A DNA stretch of 64,000 bases from contig CM060851.1 in the NCBI GenBank assembly GCA_030737835.1, forward strand, positions 11,836,897 to 11,900,896, read 5' to 3'. How positions within the stretch are numbered: position 1 is the first letter of the stretch; each line of letters begins with the position of its first letter. The notes beneath the pieces were generated by a model. That model had not been told where the DNA came from, made no database searches, and saw nothing but the letters and a program-made list of their open reading frames with translations. The DNA comes from Acorus gramineus (lineage: Eukaryota; Streptophyta; Magnoliopsida; Acorales; Acoraceae). Of the stretch, positions 52,716 to 64,000 are shown piece by piece. Position numbers and translations under genes: made by a program.

Positions 52716-53100
52716 CTTCCCCTCAAATCATTACTCAGCTGACCCTTCCAAACCAAGCAAACAAAAACAAAAATTAGTAAGTATTACCAGATCAGGAACA
52801 TATTGAATAGAATTAAAGATCAGATCAGAGAAAGAACTTACAAATAGAAGGAATGGATGAGATCAGAGAGTGATTTGGAAGTGGGAAGAAAACCAGATCT
52901 TGGAGAGGTGAGGGGAGGGGGGGGGGGGGGGGTGGAAGAAAAACAGCTGTTTGGGTTTTTTTGAGAGTGGACCCAATAATCACAAAGATCATGTGAGAGG
53001 GGGTGGTGGGGAGATGGGACCCACTGTGGAAATGTACAGGTTTTGCAGACACCCAAAACAAGGCTGGCTTTGTGATCACTCTTTCTAAAAATTGGAATCT
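52716..53100 (-). promoter_or_regulatory. 5' leader of the IQD gene with a likely 5'-UTR intron and a G16 run
   Basis: On the minus strand, GTAAGTTC at 52841 (donor) and TTGGAAG at 52745 (acceptor) could bound a ~97-base intron just before the ATG at 52715. Further upstream the plus strand has a run of 16 G (52917-52932), i.e. C16 on the transcript strand, within a purine/pyrimidine-skewed stretch typical of leaders. No clear TATA box is seen. Confidence 0.45.
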
Positions 53101-56100
53101 GTGGGAGTTGGATTGTGGGGGACTCTTTTTATTCGTTCCTAACAACTTTTAAGATGGACTCGAGCTTATGAACTTGGACCTGTCGTGTTTGTTGGGTATT
53201 GATGTTACTATCGGCTGATGTGGATAGTCCACCATATCGATTTCAAAATTTCATAGGGAAATTAATATTAAGGAGGGTTGATTATCACTCTCATTGGAAC
53301 AGAAAAAAAAATTCTTTGTTCCTACTTTCATTCCTTGATATTTTAGATAAATTTTTTTCTTTTCTCATATTCATTCTCTACTAAAATTGGATTCTTAGAA
53401 ACGAGCAATTGTCCTCATAAATTAGGGTTACCAAACATACCCTAAATATTTTTCTCATATTTTTTCAAGTCCCTAACAATACTTTCTTAAGTTTTGTTTA
53501 TCGGTGCTTTGACTAATGGCTGGTGTTTCTACTGCTACCCTAAAAGTTGCACACTCTCCTTGTTCCACATCAAACTTGCATGTCTCTTCTCATCCTCGGA
53601 TCCACCAGTGAACGTGCACGAAGATAAGTTCACCTCGTCTAATGAGGTTGATGACCAGCGACTAGAGGTGTAATTTGATTGGATTAGTTCAGTTTTGTGT
53701 TAAATTAAATTGAACTGAAAAGTGAATTATCACTAAATCCAACTCAAACTCGAACCAAACCGAATTTGAACGCACATTATTAAACTAGTAAATTGAACTC
53801 AATTTGTTTAGTCAATTCACATCGGATCGAACTGAACCAAATTTGTAAATTAGGTTATGTGGTTCTACTAGAATTATAAATGCAAACAACATATCATATT
53901 AATGTTATTAAAATAGAATTTATATAAAAATCTAATAAATGGTGAAAAGTGGATATTGATAACAAGAACGACTAGAATTAAAGAGTTTATCTAAACAGAT
54001 AAAAAAAATTCAACAAGTAGTCCCATCCACTGTATAACAATTTTATGTCGGAATAAGCACATTGTGAATCAAACACGGTTAAAAAACTAAAAATAGAATA
54101 GTATATACTACTCTCATAAATATCAAAGTCAAATGATTTAGTTAACAACTGAAATTAACTTCTAATAAGTTTTCTCTAATTAAAATTCGTCAAAGTTTTT
54201 CTCAAACCAAACCACATCATTTGATTAAAAAAAAATTGAGAGATGATAGCTACCTACACTGGTCCCATGTTTCTCTCCATTAAATAAGTTGTTTTTTTAA
54301 CAAAATTTACTTTTTTAAGAGATGATAGCCAAAGAAGGTATTTTAGTAAATATAAAATATGTTGAATTGAAATTTTGGACACATATAAGCAATTGTTTTC
54401 AATAGTCCATTCTAACACGGGCTATATACCCACCCCATTTCAAAAAAAAATTCACACATTTTTATTTTTATTTTTTGATATCGAAGGAACTCCCGTGGTC
54501 GAATTTATGGTTAAACTTGTTTACCCCGGTCACATGAAATAAAAAATTTGAATAATCGTTAACAAACAGGTAGATAAGTCAACGCTACCCTTAACCATTG
54601 TGTTATGGTCATGGAGAACATAAAAAACATATTATTATATTTTCTAAAACAATGCAAAATCCACCCTTATTTATTCCACCCCGTTTTAACTGATATCAAC
54701 TCTTGGATGTTTGACACTCTCACAATGAAAGAATGAGTGTATCTCACCCCAAAATAAAAGAAAAAAAAAAAAAAAAAAACAAGGTGGAGGTGGTTAATCA
54801 TCTAAATGGGTGGGATTGAAAGAAAACGGGGTTAACATGTCCGCCCCCATTCTATAATTGGTCTCTTATGTAGAAATATGTTTTCTGTTGGACCTAATTG
54901 CGAATGACATTAATGACAAATGCTTGTTTTATTGCAGCCCACCACCTTACCTATAAAATTAATTAAGCAATGCATGATTGTATCTTTACACTCGAGTGCA
55001 ACTGTGAAAAAAAATGTTTTGGAGATAAAAACAAGACATGATTCTAACCTTGTCGAAGAGGACAACCACTTATTAGAAAAGTAAAAAGCCTGTCCCCACC
55101 ATTTCCACATAAGCTTTTTCCGTCACTGAAAGACAGAGCCAATGAACTTGTGTTTGAAGGAGTGCATATGAAGTCCAAGTATATCCTTTTGTCCTCAAAA
55201 TTTTCGATTGAAACAGAGGTGAAACATGCAAATACAATTTCAGTATCTCATCCATCTCACGCAATATGGATCGATATATGTATATATCTGACCACAGCCC
55301 TTCCATTACTTTTTCTTTAATAAATTTGTCTCTTTTAAACCAGGTGTATGGAGGGCCCTTTTCATTCACTATCACTGTGTTAGGAAAATTTTGTTTATTT
55401 TTAAACTATGGATACTGGGGTAGTTCACCTGACACTATTTTGGTGGAACTGCAAGAAGTGGGGTTTAATACATATTTTTTTAATAATAAATAGCAGGTTG
55501 TATTGTGATTAATATGCAGTTATCAATGATAATGTTCTATGGTTTATCTTTCTATATGTATTCATAAAGTTTTTTTTTTTTTTCTTGGTTTCTATTCATA
55601 AAGTTCAATATCAATTGCCTACTTATAAATTGCCTGGAAAGGACTGAGGTACCTTTTTAAAAGAAACCACTTTTTTGATGCGTGTTGAAGTGAAACCAGT
55701 AATTTTTACTGTGATAATTATGTATTTCAATCATATATCACACATTGTTTTAGTATTTGATCTATTAAACACCATAATTAAAGTCCCTTGTCAAATAATA
55801 TTTTTTTAATTGTTGAAATTTTTTGGGTTAAGAGGAGGGTGTAAAACATCTCAATCAGTGATAAAAGATAATTTAAGTGTTACATGAGAGGATGGTTTTT
55901 TTCATTTTTTTAATGATATAAATTTATTAGATAAAAACCATTTTTGGTAGAGTTCTTTAAAACGAATTATTTTGATATATATATTATGTTTAAGAGATTT
56001 TTTTAATCATTTTCTAACAAATGTAGGTTATACATGTAGCCTCAACATCTTCCAAACTCCATGTTTGCAATAGGAAAATGGGTTAAGTTTTTCCTATTAA

Positions 56101-56910
56101 TATATAATATAGGAAAATGTTATGTTTAACCATATTTACATAAATACAGGCCTATATACAACTTACAAGCGTTTTGATTTTTTTTTTTTTTTTTACGTGT
56201 ATGCATGGCTCATAAAATATTTTTTTAATAAATATATACTCATGAATTGAATAATATATTATCATTTTTTTTAATATATACCGATATAGTAGATTATAAT
56301 ACGTTAGATGATTTTATACACTTCATTAATGATGTAACAACCGTATACAAAACAGAATTGAGTGTATCAAGGCTAATGCTTAAAATTTTAAGATTTGATT
56401 ACAATGAATTTCTAATCCATATCATTATCAGAAAAGTATGAGTTGACTTGTAGTAGGATTATGAGTGGGGGTTGGTCACAGATTCAAGCAACTGGAAATA
56501 CTAACTGAAACAAGGAAACTTTCACTGCAAACTTCAGTGAAAGGGATATGATAATCTGCGAGTCCCTTATTGGAACATGCTTTTGTTGCCTTTACATTTT
56601 ACATTAATATTTCTGGGTTGGCCGCCTTCCACGATAATTTTGATGATGAGATCATATTGAAATAAAAGTATGACATTAATTTATTGTTGAGACGATTTCA
56701 TATTGTTGGATGTGATTCAATTATTTCTTCTTACTTCCTAGTCAGAGGTGGTAAGGCATGATGACTCTAAACTACATAAATGGTAATAAATAGGGTCGGT
56801 TGCAGGCCGGAATGTGACAAAATCAATGCCTTCGGCAGTTTCACCAACTAAATTAACCACTCACCAGTCGAGCGCTCATACAGTCAGTCTATTTTACAGC
56901 CTCATACACT
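53101..56910. other. AT-rich intergenic region
   Basis: No gene recognised. A 53640-53880 stretch (AACTGAAC-, CGAACCAAACCGAATTTGAA-like motifs in both orientations) resembles a decayed hAT-type MITE. A minus frame of 100 codons at 55375-55073 has no recognisable domain. Poly-A/T runs are frequent. Confidence 0.45.
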
Positions 56911-57610
56911 GTACATGTTTGTTAAAACTTATAAATTGCAGATTATAGTTTTTATCTTAAAATAAACAGCTATTGGATGTTTGTTTAAACTTTTTAGAAC
57001 TTATTTAACTTAGAACAACTTAAAAAAATCATAATCTCTAAGTTAGGAAAATAATGATTTTGATATTATAGCTTATAAAAGACATTAAATTTTTTATTTT
57101 GGACACTCATGCCTTTAATCTTTTTTTACCAATAACATGTGTATCTATTTTTTTCCTATTACACCAAAAATCACCAAACCATATTTCATCTTCTTATTTT
57201 TTTCACTATTACAAAATATACATTATCAAATTTTTTTTGTAATTCCATTTGTCACTCAATTTATTAAAATTCTAGAATATAATATTTGAAAAACAATGTA
57301 GTGATTTTGAAATATTATTTATGTTAATTTAATTTTCTTTTAAATATTTATAAAATTAATTTTATATGTAAAAATCAACTTATTTAATCAAACATAAATC
57401 AATTTTTACTTCTATAGTGGAGGGTTATTTTTTACAATTGTACAGCAAAAAGCTATTTTATAACTTATTAAACAAACATCTACTGCTGCTTATTTATTGT
57501 TTTTAAATAGTTATAACAAACATGTTTACAACTTATCAGAAAAGTTATAATTTATAATCTATAAGTTATAATCTATAATCTGTAAATTTAAGCTGCAACA
57601 AACACGGCCA
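56911..57610. mobile_element. MITE or other TIR element, ~700 bp
   Basis: The left end TACATGTTTGTTAAAACTTA...GCAGATTATAG and the reverse complement of the right end GGCCGTGTTTGTTGCAGCTT...ACAGATTATAG are imperfect inverted repeats. An inner AACAAACATC repeat also occurs. Target duplication is uncertain. The centre is AT-rich, without coding content. Confidence 0.5.
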
Positions 57611-58196
57611 CTATATACTATCATCGTATATGAAATTAAAAAAAAATATTTCTTTTATTTTTTTAAAATGTATCATTGTATCTCAGTATATACTTCATTT
57701 CATATATGATGGTTATTTGGAAAACAACTGATGTGGCGGCAGTGGCGCGGAAGAAGAAAATCGACGTTTTTCTTTTAGAAGAAGACCTTTAAATCCACAA
57801 GGAAGAAGAAGATCACTTCATCTTCTAGATAAATCATTGAATCAACAAGGAGTCCTTGAAAACACAAGGAAAAATAAAATAAGATAAATTTTATTAATTC
57901 TAAATAATCTATCTTACAATGATGATGGCACCTTTATATATACACCACAATTAGATAACAAAATCTTAACTAAAAAAATTTGAAACAAAACCTAAAAATT
58001 AAAAAGATCTAACAAACTTATTCAAATCTAAAACTGAATAAATCATTTAAAATTCAAAATCTAATCCTAACTAATAAATAATGGTTATTTAGATAATCTA
58101 TCCTACATCAATACAATAATATGTACTTCAATGAAAGAGTATATTGTGTTTTTAAGAAATAAAAACGATGTGTGGATTGCAAATGGAATTGCATAA
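57611..58196. other. AT-rich intergenic region
   Basis: Contains dispersed repeat family B (57611-57725) and an A-rich segment. No gene recognised. Confidence 0.4.
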
Positions 58197-58593
58197 GAGC
58201 ATCTCCAATGGACATGTTAGTTAATCAAGATGTTAAAGTGCCATGTCAGCACTTTATCCCTCAACTAGACACTCATTTACTACATTATTATTTAGTTGGT
58301 TGTTATTACTCCAATAGACTTGCTAAATAACTAGTCAAAATAATAGTGGGCCCACCTCTCCACCCACTCAAATCTGTCTACCCATCCAAAATAATATTTT
58401 TTTTAATCTTTTAAATGGTAGGGGCCACATTTGGTTGGCTAAAGCACTAGCCACAGTTAACACTTCCTTTAACATATGACAAGTGGGACCCACATTTAGC
58501 TTGCCCTTAACACTTCCATTGGAGCACCATTTTTATATGTTTTCTAAAAATCTGACACTAACTAGTGAGTTAACATGTCCATTGAAGATGCTC
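58197..58593. mobile_element. PIF/Harbinger-type MITE, 397 bp
   Basis: Inverted ends GAGCATCTCCAATGGACATG and (reverse complement of the right end) GAGCATCTTCAATGGACATG are flanked by TAA at 58194-58196 and 58594-58596. The GAGCATCTCCAATGG end is very common among plant MITEs. Subterminal blocks (GGGACCCACATTTAGCTTG) have no coding content. Confidence 0.8.
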
Positions 58594-58945
58594 TAAAGAA
58601 TTAAACATATCATTTTTCCAAGTGTATCTTCCATAGGTCCCATTTGCAACAACAAAATTTGACAGGTGCTGGAGAATAATAAGGTGTTGGATGATATTAG
58701 GGATGATATTTTTAAAAGTGTATATTTATATATAAATATTTAGAAACAAGTATATTCTAATAAATTGTATATATCTTATATAAATACATGTATGTGGAAG
58801 CATACACCAATAAATTGTGATGTGATATCCCCTACATTTCACTAGTAATGTACACCAAAATCACCATTTGGAGTACCCGGACGTGTGTCAAAGATTGGTA
58901 GCTTGGAGGCCCATTTCGAGGTCCATTCAACTGAACAATTGGATA

Positions 58946-59206
58946 ATGTTATGAATAAGCCCATTTTTCAGCTCCAATTTAAATCCCTGAATGTTTTAAA
59001 TTTTTTTAAATAGATATCTCATTTAATGAGATAGATATTTTTACAAAAAATAAAACATATACTTCAATAAATTGCATAGATATAATCCATAAAAAATGTA
59101 AAAATTTTTTTATCAAAATATATATCTCGATAACGTGAGTATATAATGCTAACAAAACATATGGGATTGGAACAGGGCTGAAAAAGAACTGTGTGTAATA
59201 GCACTC
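58946..59206. mobile_element. MITE family A, copy 2
   Basis: Shares inverted ends and the TTTACAAAAAATAAAACATA block with 33134-33393. It is the more diverged of the two adjacent copies here. Confidence 0.55.
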
Positions 59207-59270
59207 AACTCAATATTATTACAACCCCCACATGAGTTGTCAAAGCCTGGCAACATTGTTTTTTATAGGA

Positions 59271-59500
59271 AAATGTTACACACAACCATTTTTTCAGCCT
59301 TAATTCCAATCCACATGTATTTTAATTTTTTTACGAACATTACACATCATCCACTGATGTATATGCTTATATAAATCCATTTATAGAAAATGTAAAAATT
59401 TCAAACGACATGTATACCTCGTTAAATAGAGTGTGTATCGCCATCGAGATATATGCACCGGAATTGGAGCTAAAAAAATAATGTATGTATAACAAAACTC
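59271..59500. mobile_element. MITE family A, copy 3
   Basis: Left AAATGTTACACACAACCATT...TTTCAGCC and right GGAGCTAAAAAAATAATG...ATAACAAAACTC are inverted repeats of ~38 bp. In tandem with copy 2, about 65 bp apart. Confidence 0.6.
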
Positions 59501-59558
59501 TTTTTTTATATGAGAGACTAAATTTCCGCCCTTCTATGCATAAATCAACCATGTTAAG

Positions 59559-59998
59559 CCCCTGTTTGTTTTAGGAATAAGCCCCCGGATAATCTCAGAT
59601 AAGGGATAAAAGGTGTTTGGAAACCCTGGATAACCCCTGATAAAGTATGCCAGAATAAACTGGTATAAAGTGGTATATGGATTCCAACTAACCCTTGGAA
59701 TTAAAGTTATCATAGGTTATTCCACTCAAAGAATATATGGGCTCACTGTTAAATCAATTGTCATCACCTCTTATAAATCGCCAATCAAATCAATTATTAT
59801 TTTTTTTTATCTTTTATAAATCTTTATCCATACTTTATTCACATTTTACACAAACAATAAAACATTTATTCTTACGTTTACCTACCAGAATAATTCAAAA
59901 CACAACCGAATACAAAATTATTTTATTCTTATTTATGCTCATTTATGTTTGGATAAATGTATACTCAAAAATAAATTATATTCCTGTTCCAAACGGAG
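59559..59998. mobile_element. MITE with TTAA flanks, 440 bp
   Basis: Ends GCCCCTGTTTGTTTTAGGAA and GTTCCAAACGGAG. TTAA occurs on both sides (59555-59558, 59999-60002), so the duplication is TTA/TAA or TTAA. Related in reverse order to 31486-31870. Confidence 0.65.
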
Positions 59999-60002
59999 TT
60001 AA

Positions 60003-61243
60003 AATCAGCCCTACTAATCAGTTTCACTCATCTGATGGGCGGTGAGTGGTGACCTTCATCACCAAGGCCCTTCTTAAAGCAAATCACTTATTCAGGATAA
60101 TTCAACAAAGTAGAGGGATTGCATACAAATGACAAGTTTTGTGAGTCAGGTCCTCCCCATGTCATATGCCCTCCACGTGGTGTAAATCCTCAATTGTGTT
60201 GTGTACATCCTCCTCTATTTACATGTTCTTCTTTGTGCTGCAGATTTGATGTGACGCTGAATGAAAAAAAACCGTAGTTATAAAATGTGACAGATAACAG
60301 GATACTTTGCAAACATGTTGCTGTTGTGATTTCAACATATACAGGTGTCAAATGGGAAGAATTTATTGATGAATGTTACACTGGTGAGAGGCATATGTAC
60401 TGTGTTTAAATAGATGCACTATTATTAATGTTCCTTGACAAATATAAGGCAGTTTATGCCTTAGAAATATCCCCTCTATCCAACAAATTCATGTGCATGG
60501 AAGCTCAAAACATATACGGCAAAAATTGACTTTGGCTATCCAGTTCATTTCCTCTAAGATATCCATTCAATCTGAACATCAACTCAAAATCCAAGACGGA
60601 TATAGTCATCACCAATAGTGTTGGCTATTGTCCGTCAAGACTAGGACGTCTTTAACATGTTTCATGGAAGCATTAGACGATGAATCTAGGTCATTGCATT
60701 CTGGTTACGGACACCACTGGTGATGCGTGTCCATCGCCAAAGCTTGATTTTTTTCTCATAAATGCATCGTACTACTTGATAGGCCCAAAATAAAAATGAT
60801 TTGTCTCTATGATAAAGAAACCAGTTAAATCTCAACAATGAAGATGATTCACAATTGTAAAAGATATAGACGTGCTGGTCATCATAAAAAAAATTGTAAA
60901 AATTCAATCAGAATCAGTGAGGAACAATTCACTGAAGAATAAAAGTATGGATGCAAAATAATTTTTATCAATACTTACTAGTATGTGCTTTATCTTCATT
61001 AACCCTATTTTGATTGCACACGAAAGGTCCAAATTTGACGAATCACTTCTGTTGGTAAAGGGATAGCAATAGATGAGTCAACTGCATTTTAGTGCTTTCT
61101 TTTGTTATGGTATTAATTGTATTAGATAGCTAAAGTTAATGTGCTTTATGTCTTTGGATCATGATAGAGGGTGAAAGTGGGTGCAGATAAAGAAGAAACA
61201 CATACAGGAGGTTGAAGAACAAAAACAATGACCAGAGGTTGAA
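60003..61243. other. Intergenic region, nothing recognised
   Basis: No open frame of note, no repeat pattern. A short imperfect direct repeat (GGAGGTTGAAGAACAA / AGAGGTTGAAGAACAAG) lies at 61207-61250, just before the SINE. Confidence 0.45.
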
Positions 61244-61259
61244 GAACAAGATCTGGGTG

Positions 61260-61430
61260 GATTTTTTTTTTGGGTAAACAAGGCCCACAAAGGGCAAGTA
61301 CATACAGGGCACAAGGCTCAGAGCACAACTGAAAACTCTCTACAAGAGGGGTATACATACCAGGATCGAACCCCGGTCATCCATGAAGGACGTGTGCATC
61401 CCTTCCACCTCGCTAGGCGAGGGGACATGC
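61260..61430 (-). mobile_element. tRNA-derived SINE, 171 bp
   Basis: On the minus strand the 5' end has an A-box-like TAGCGAGGTGG and a B-box GGTTCGATCC at tRNA-like spacing, then a body and a terminal A-run (plus-strand T run 61261-61270). It is flanked by a 16-bp duplication with one mismatch: GAACAAGATCTGGGTG (61244-61259) and GAACATGATCTGGGTG (61431-61446). The internal promoter, tail and long duplication are all as expected for a SINE moved by LINE machinery. It resembles Au-type plant SINEs, but the family is not certain. Confidence 0.85.
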
Positions 61431-61481
61431 GAACATGATCTGGGTGTTGGAGAAGAATGGGTTTTATGTTCAACTGTTGAT

Positions 61482-63722
61482 TTTAGGGGCAAATCTGTTG
61501 CCTTTTTTCCAAAATAATCACCCCTCATTGCTTAATTACCAAACTAATCACATGTTTCAAAAAATTACCAAACTAGTCATATGATCGAGTCAAACCAGCC
61601 ACGTTAGCGCTTTTATTTTTTTTTAAATCTGTCTGCTAAAAATGCCAACGGAGGTGGCATTTTCACAATTTGTGAATTTTTTTCTTTTTTTCTACTTAAA
61701 ACGTGTAGCGTTATATACATCTTACACATTTAAAGACGCCAACAACGTTGGCATTATACACTAGAAAACAATAAAACACCACTCTTGTTGGCGTTTTATT
61801 TATTTAGGTTTTATAACGCTGTGGAGGTAAAAATCTTCACCGTGACACGTGTCATGTCAGGGCTGACATGTCACACTGAGACGGATATGGGCCGCCTGTG
61901 GGACCCGCGAATTTGAATCCGAATCTTTAGTCATGATGACGCTCCCGAATGTGTCGACACGACTAAATCCAAGGCTTAGTCGAACAGTCAGGCAACTCAC
62001 AAAAGAACACCATCGCGAGTAGTCTAAGGCATGACCAGAGAAGAGGTCTGGTCGGGCGACCTTACTCCTTGAAGATGAGTAGTTAAGGCATGATCAGACA
62101 CGAGGTCTGGTCGGTCGACTTTACTCCTCACAAAATGAGCAGTCTAAGGCATGACTGGACAAGAGGTCTGATCGGGCGACCTTACTCCTCGGGGACGAGC
62201 AGTCTAAGGCACAATCAGACACAAGGTCTGGTCGGTCGACCTTACACTTCACAGACATACTATGAAACGTACGGGCGAGCCTATCAAGAGACCCTGAGTA
62301 GAATGGAGAAACGGTCAGAAGACCACTAACGCCTGTAACTGCCAAGTTGGCATTTAAGGCCCACTACCAGCAAAACGTGAATAATCAAGAGCCGACGTGA
62401 AGCATAAACACTAGGGACGTTTCCCTGGAAAAAAGCCCACTAAACACTTAGTGGCAAGGCGGTTACAAGAGTAATAAAAAACTACATATGACTTGATCCC
62501 CAAGGGGTACGTATACAACTTATAAAGAGGTCGCGCGACAGCACTCTAAAGGCACAGTTAAACGCAGCGAGTCATTAAATCATTTCTACACACATAGTCA
62601 GACAATCCCAGTCAAATACGGCCAAAAAATTCATATAGTTCAAGTTCATTTCTAAAAAAATTTACAAATTTAACTGAAGGGGGAAAATATCCACCTCAAA
62701 CGCCAATCAAAATAAATTATTTTTAAAAATAATGGGATCTTATCTTAAATTTTAATTTTAAATCCTTTTAAAATCTTATTAGGTTTAATTCCTAACAAAT
62801 TTAATTGGTTGAAGAGAGATTATTGAGATCTACAATTTAATGCGAAAGTCTATAAAAAAAACTATATAATACTGTATATTATCCAACTTATTAAGTTTTC
62901 CAAAAAAAAAAAAATGATATTTTTATGGTCAAAACTATTTCCAATTTTATAGGGATAATACTACCCGAAAATTAAAAAAAAAATGAATATTAACCAATGT
63001 GTGTGTACATAATTATTTAGATATGTAGTTTTCTATCTATAATTTTCAAAATTTCAATATTTAATTAAAGATAAAAATGGATCTTAATCTAATTAATAAA
63101 AGTAACAAATTATTGGATAAAAAAATTTAATTCATTTCAAAATTGAGAAAGATTAGAAATTTAAATTTAAGATAAGAGAGATTTTAATTTTTTGATAGAC
63201 TTTAGCATTAAATTGTAGATCTCCATGATCTCTCTTCAACCAATTAAATTTGTTAAGAATTAAACCTAATAAGATTTTAAAAAGGATTTAAAATTTAAAT
63301 TTAAGATAAGATCCCATTATTTTTAAAAATAATTCATTTTGTGAATAATAAAACGCCAATTTCATTGGCGTTATAAAACATAAATAAATAAAACGCCAAC
63401 AAGAGTGGCGTTTTATTGTTTTCTAGTGAATAACGTCAACGTTGTTGGCGTCTTCAAATGTGTAGAATGTATATAACGCTATCTATGTTGACGTTTTAAG
63501 AAGAAAAAAAGAAAAAAAATCACAAGTGTGAAAACGCCACCTCTATTGGCGTTTTTAGCAGACAAATTTAAAAAAAAATAAAAACCCTGACGTGGCTGGT
63601 TTAACTCGGTCATGTGACTAGTTTAGTAATTTTTTGAAATATGTAATTAGTTTGGTAATTAAGCAATGAGGGGTGATTATTTTAGAAAAAATGCCCAAAT
63701 TTGTTATTTTTCGATGCCCCCA
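61482..63722. mobile_element. Fold-back TIR element split by a solo LTR
   Basis: The left arm (61482-61819 and 62699-~62960) is the reverse complement of the right arm (~63040-63722) almost throughout: CACCCCTCATTGCTTAATTA/TAATTAAGCAATGAGGGGTG, AAAACGCC/GGCGTTTT blocks, TTGGTTGAAGAGAGAT/ATCTCTCTTCAACCAA. Without the LTR it is ~1.36 kb and almost entirely palindromic. No transposase. Ends and target duplication are approximate. Confidence 0.75.
61820..62698 (+). mobile_element. Solo LTR of the Tat family, plus orientation
   Basis: It starts TGTGGAGGTAAAAATC and ends GGGGGAAAATATCCACCTCA (879 bp). It is flanked by a perfect duplication AACGC (61815-61819 and 62699-62703) inside the fold-back element. 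Same family as the LTR at 15176-15970 (minus). It carries about four ~60-bp units of the GGTCTGGTCGG(T/G)CGAC type instead of two. Confidence 0.9.
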
Positions 63723-63762
63723 ACGATCATATGGGCTTATTCATCAATTCACGTAGAACTTA

Positions 63763-64000
63763 GGGCCCGTTTGGTAGCACGTTCTACGTAGCTTTTGATT
63801 TTTGGCTGGTCAAAAAGTTGCAAATGGGATGCCAAACACCTTTGCTTAATTGAGAATCATGCAATGGATTCATGTCATTTCTTGCCTCGAAATTCAGTAT
63901 TTTTAAAGCACAAAAAGTCTACTCTTTCGAAATGCCAGTTCTCCAAATTAGTTTTGTCTCATCTATAATGTCCTTTTTACCCTTCAAAATAACCATTAAT
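63763..64000. mobile_element. Left part of a MITE running off the window
   Basis: TTA (63760-63762) is followed by GGGCCCGTTTGGTAGCACG, a typical Tourist/hAT-like TIR start. The other end is not in the window. Confidence 0.45.

Noticed and set aside
52462-52806. 114-codon plus frame opposite IQD exon 1
   Set aside because: It is a shadow of the strongly supported IQD exon on the other strand.
55073-55375. 100-codon minus-strand frame
   Set aside because: No family features and no supporting promoter or splice context.
61370-61430. tRNA-like A and B boxes on the minus strand
   Set aside because: No cloverleaf can be completed, and poly-A plus a target duplication show it to be a SINE, not a tRNA gene.

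Overview
This window is plant nuclear DNA, most likely from a eudicot. It holds two intron-containing protein-coding genes that I trust, and the rest is a dense, multiply nested mix of transposable elements and AT-rich intergenic sequence. Evidence for a plant: GT-AG introns; a vicilin-like seed storage protein; an IQ67-domain (IQD) calmodulin-binding protein; Ty3/gypsy (Tat-like and Tekay-like), Ty1/copia, MULE, hAT, PIF/Harbinger-type MITE, LINE and tRNA-type SINE sequences. I cannot name the species.

Layout. Positions 1-19,075 are a nest of Ty3/gypsy elements. A damaged Tat-lineage element (partial LTR 1-380, gag start 381-904) is split by a 9.4 kb young gypsy element (905-10,301; 3.0 and 3.2 kb LTRs; 5-bp target duplication GACCC) that keeps gag but has lost almost all of pol. 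The Tat gag-protease resumes at 10,307. It runs into a second Tat-like element on the minus strand (RT, protease, gag and one LTR, 11,990-15,970). A Tat-like 3' region with 60-bp tandem repeats, an antisense ORF remnant and an LTR follows (15,971-19,075). From 19.2 to 34 kb lie an RNase H-like relic, a fold-back MITE, an internally deleted MULE (20,081-23,097), several MITEs, and a nested stack (Harbinger-like > hAT > solo LTR, 27,077-31,475). A 4.4 kb copia element with very short LTRs and duplication TGTTG occupies 34,603-39,021, followed by a 741-bp MULE-type MITE with a perfect 9-bp duplication.

The gene island is 40.5-53.1 kb: a five-exon vicilin-like gene on the plus strand (40,753-43,161) and a four-exon IQD2/IQD3-like gene on the minus strand (45,257-52,715), arranged convergently with a LINE relic between them. 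Nothing suggests that the two genes act in one pathway: the first is a secretory seed-storage cupin, the second a calmodulin-binding scaffold protein. The 4-kb second intron of the IQD gene contains a hAT-type MITE and a 1.4-kb fold-back element carrying two inverted, decayed copies of the N-terminal part of a 14-3-3 gene. I regard this as the most interesting object here, because the IQD pre-mRNA would read through an inverted repeat of 14-3-3 sequence.

The right flank (53.1-64 kb) is intergenic, with MITEs, a SINE with a 16-bp duplication, and a fold-back element interrupted by a solo LTR of the same family as the minus-strand Tat LTR at 15.2-16.0 kb. A recurrent theme is LTRs and TIR elements whose internal tandem repeats are built around short hairpins. 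All homology calls rest on recognition of motifs by eye; no database search was run.
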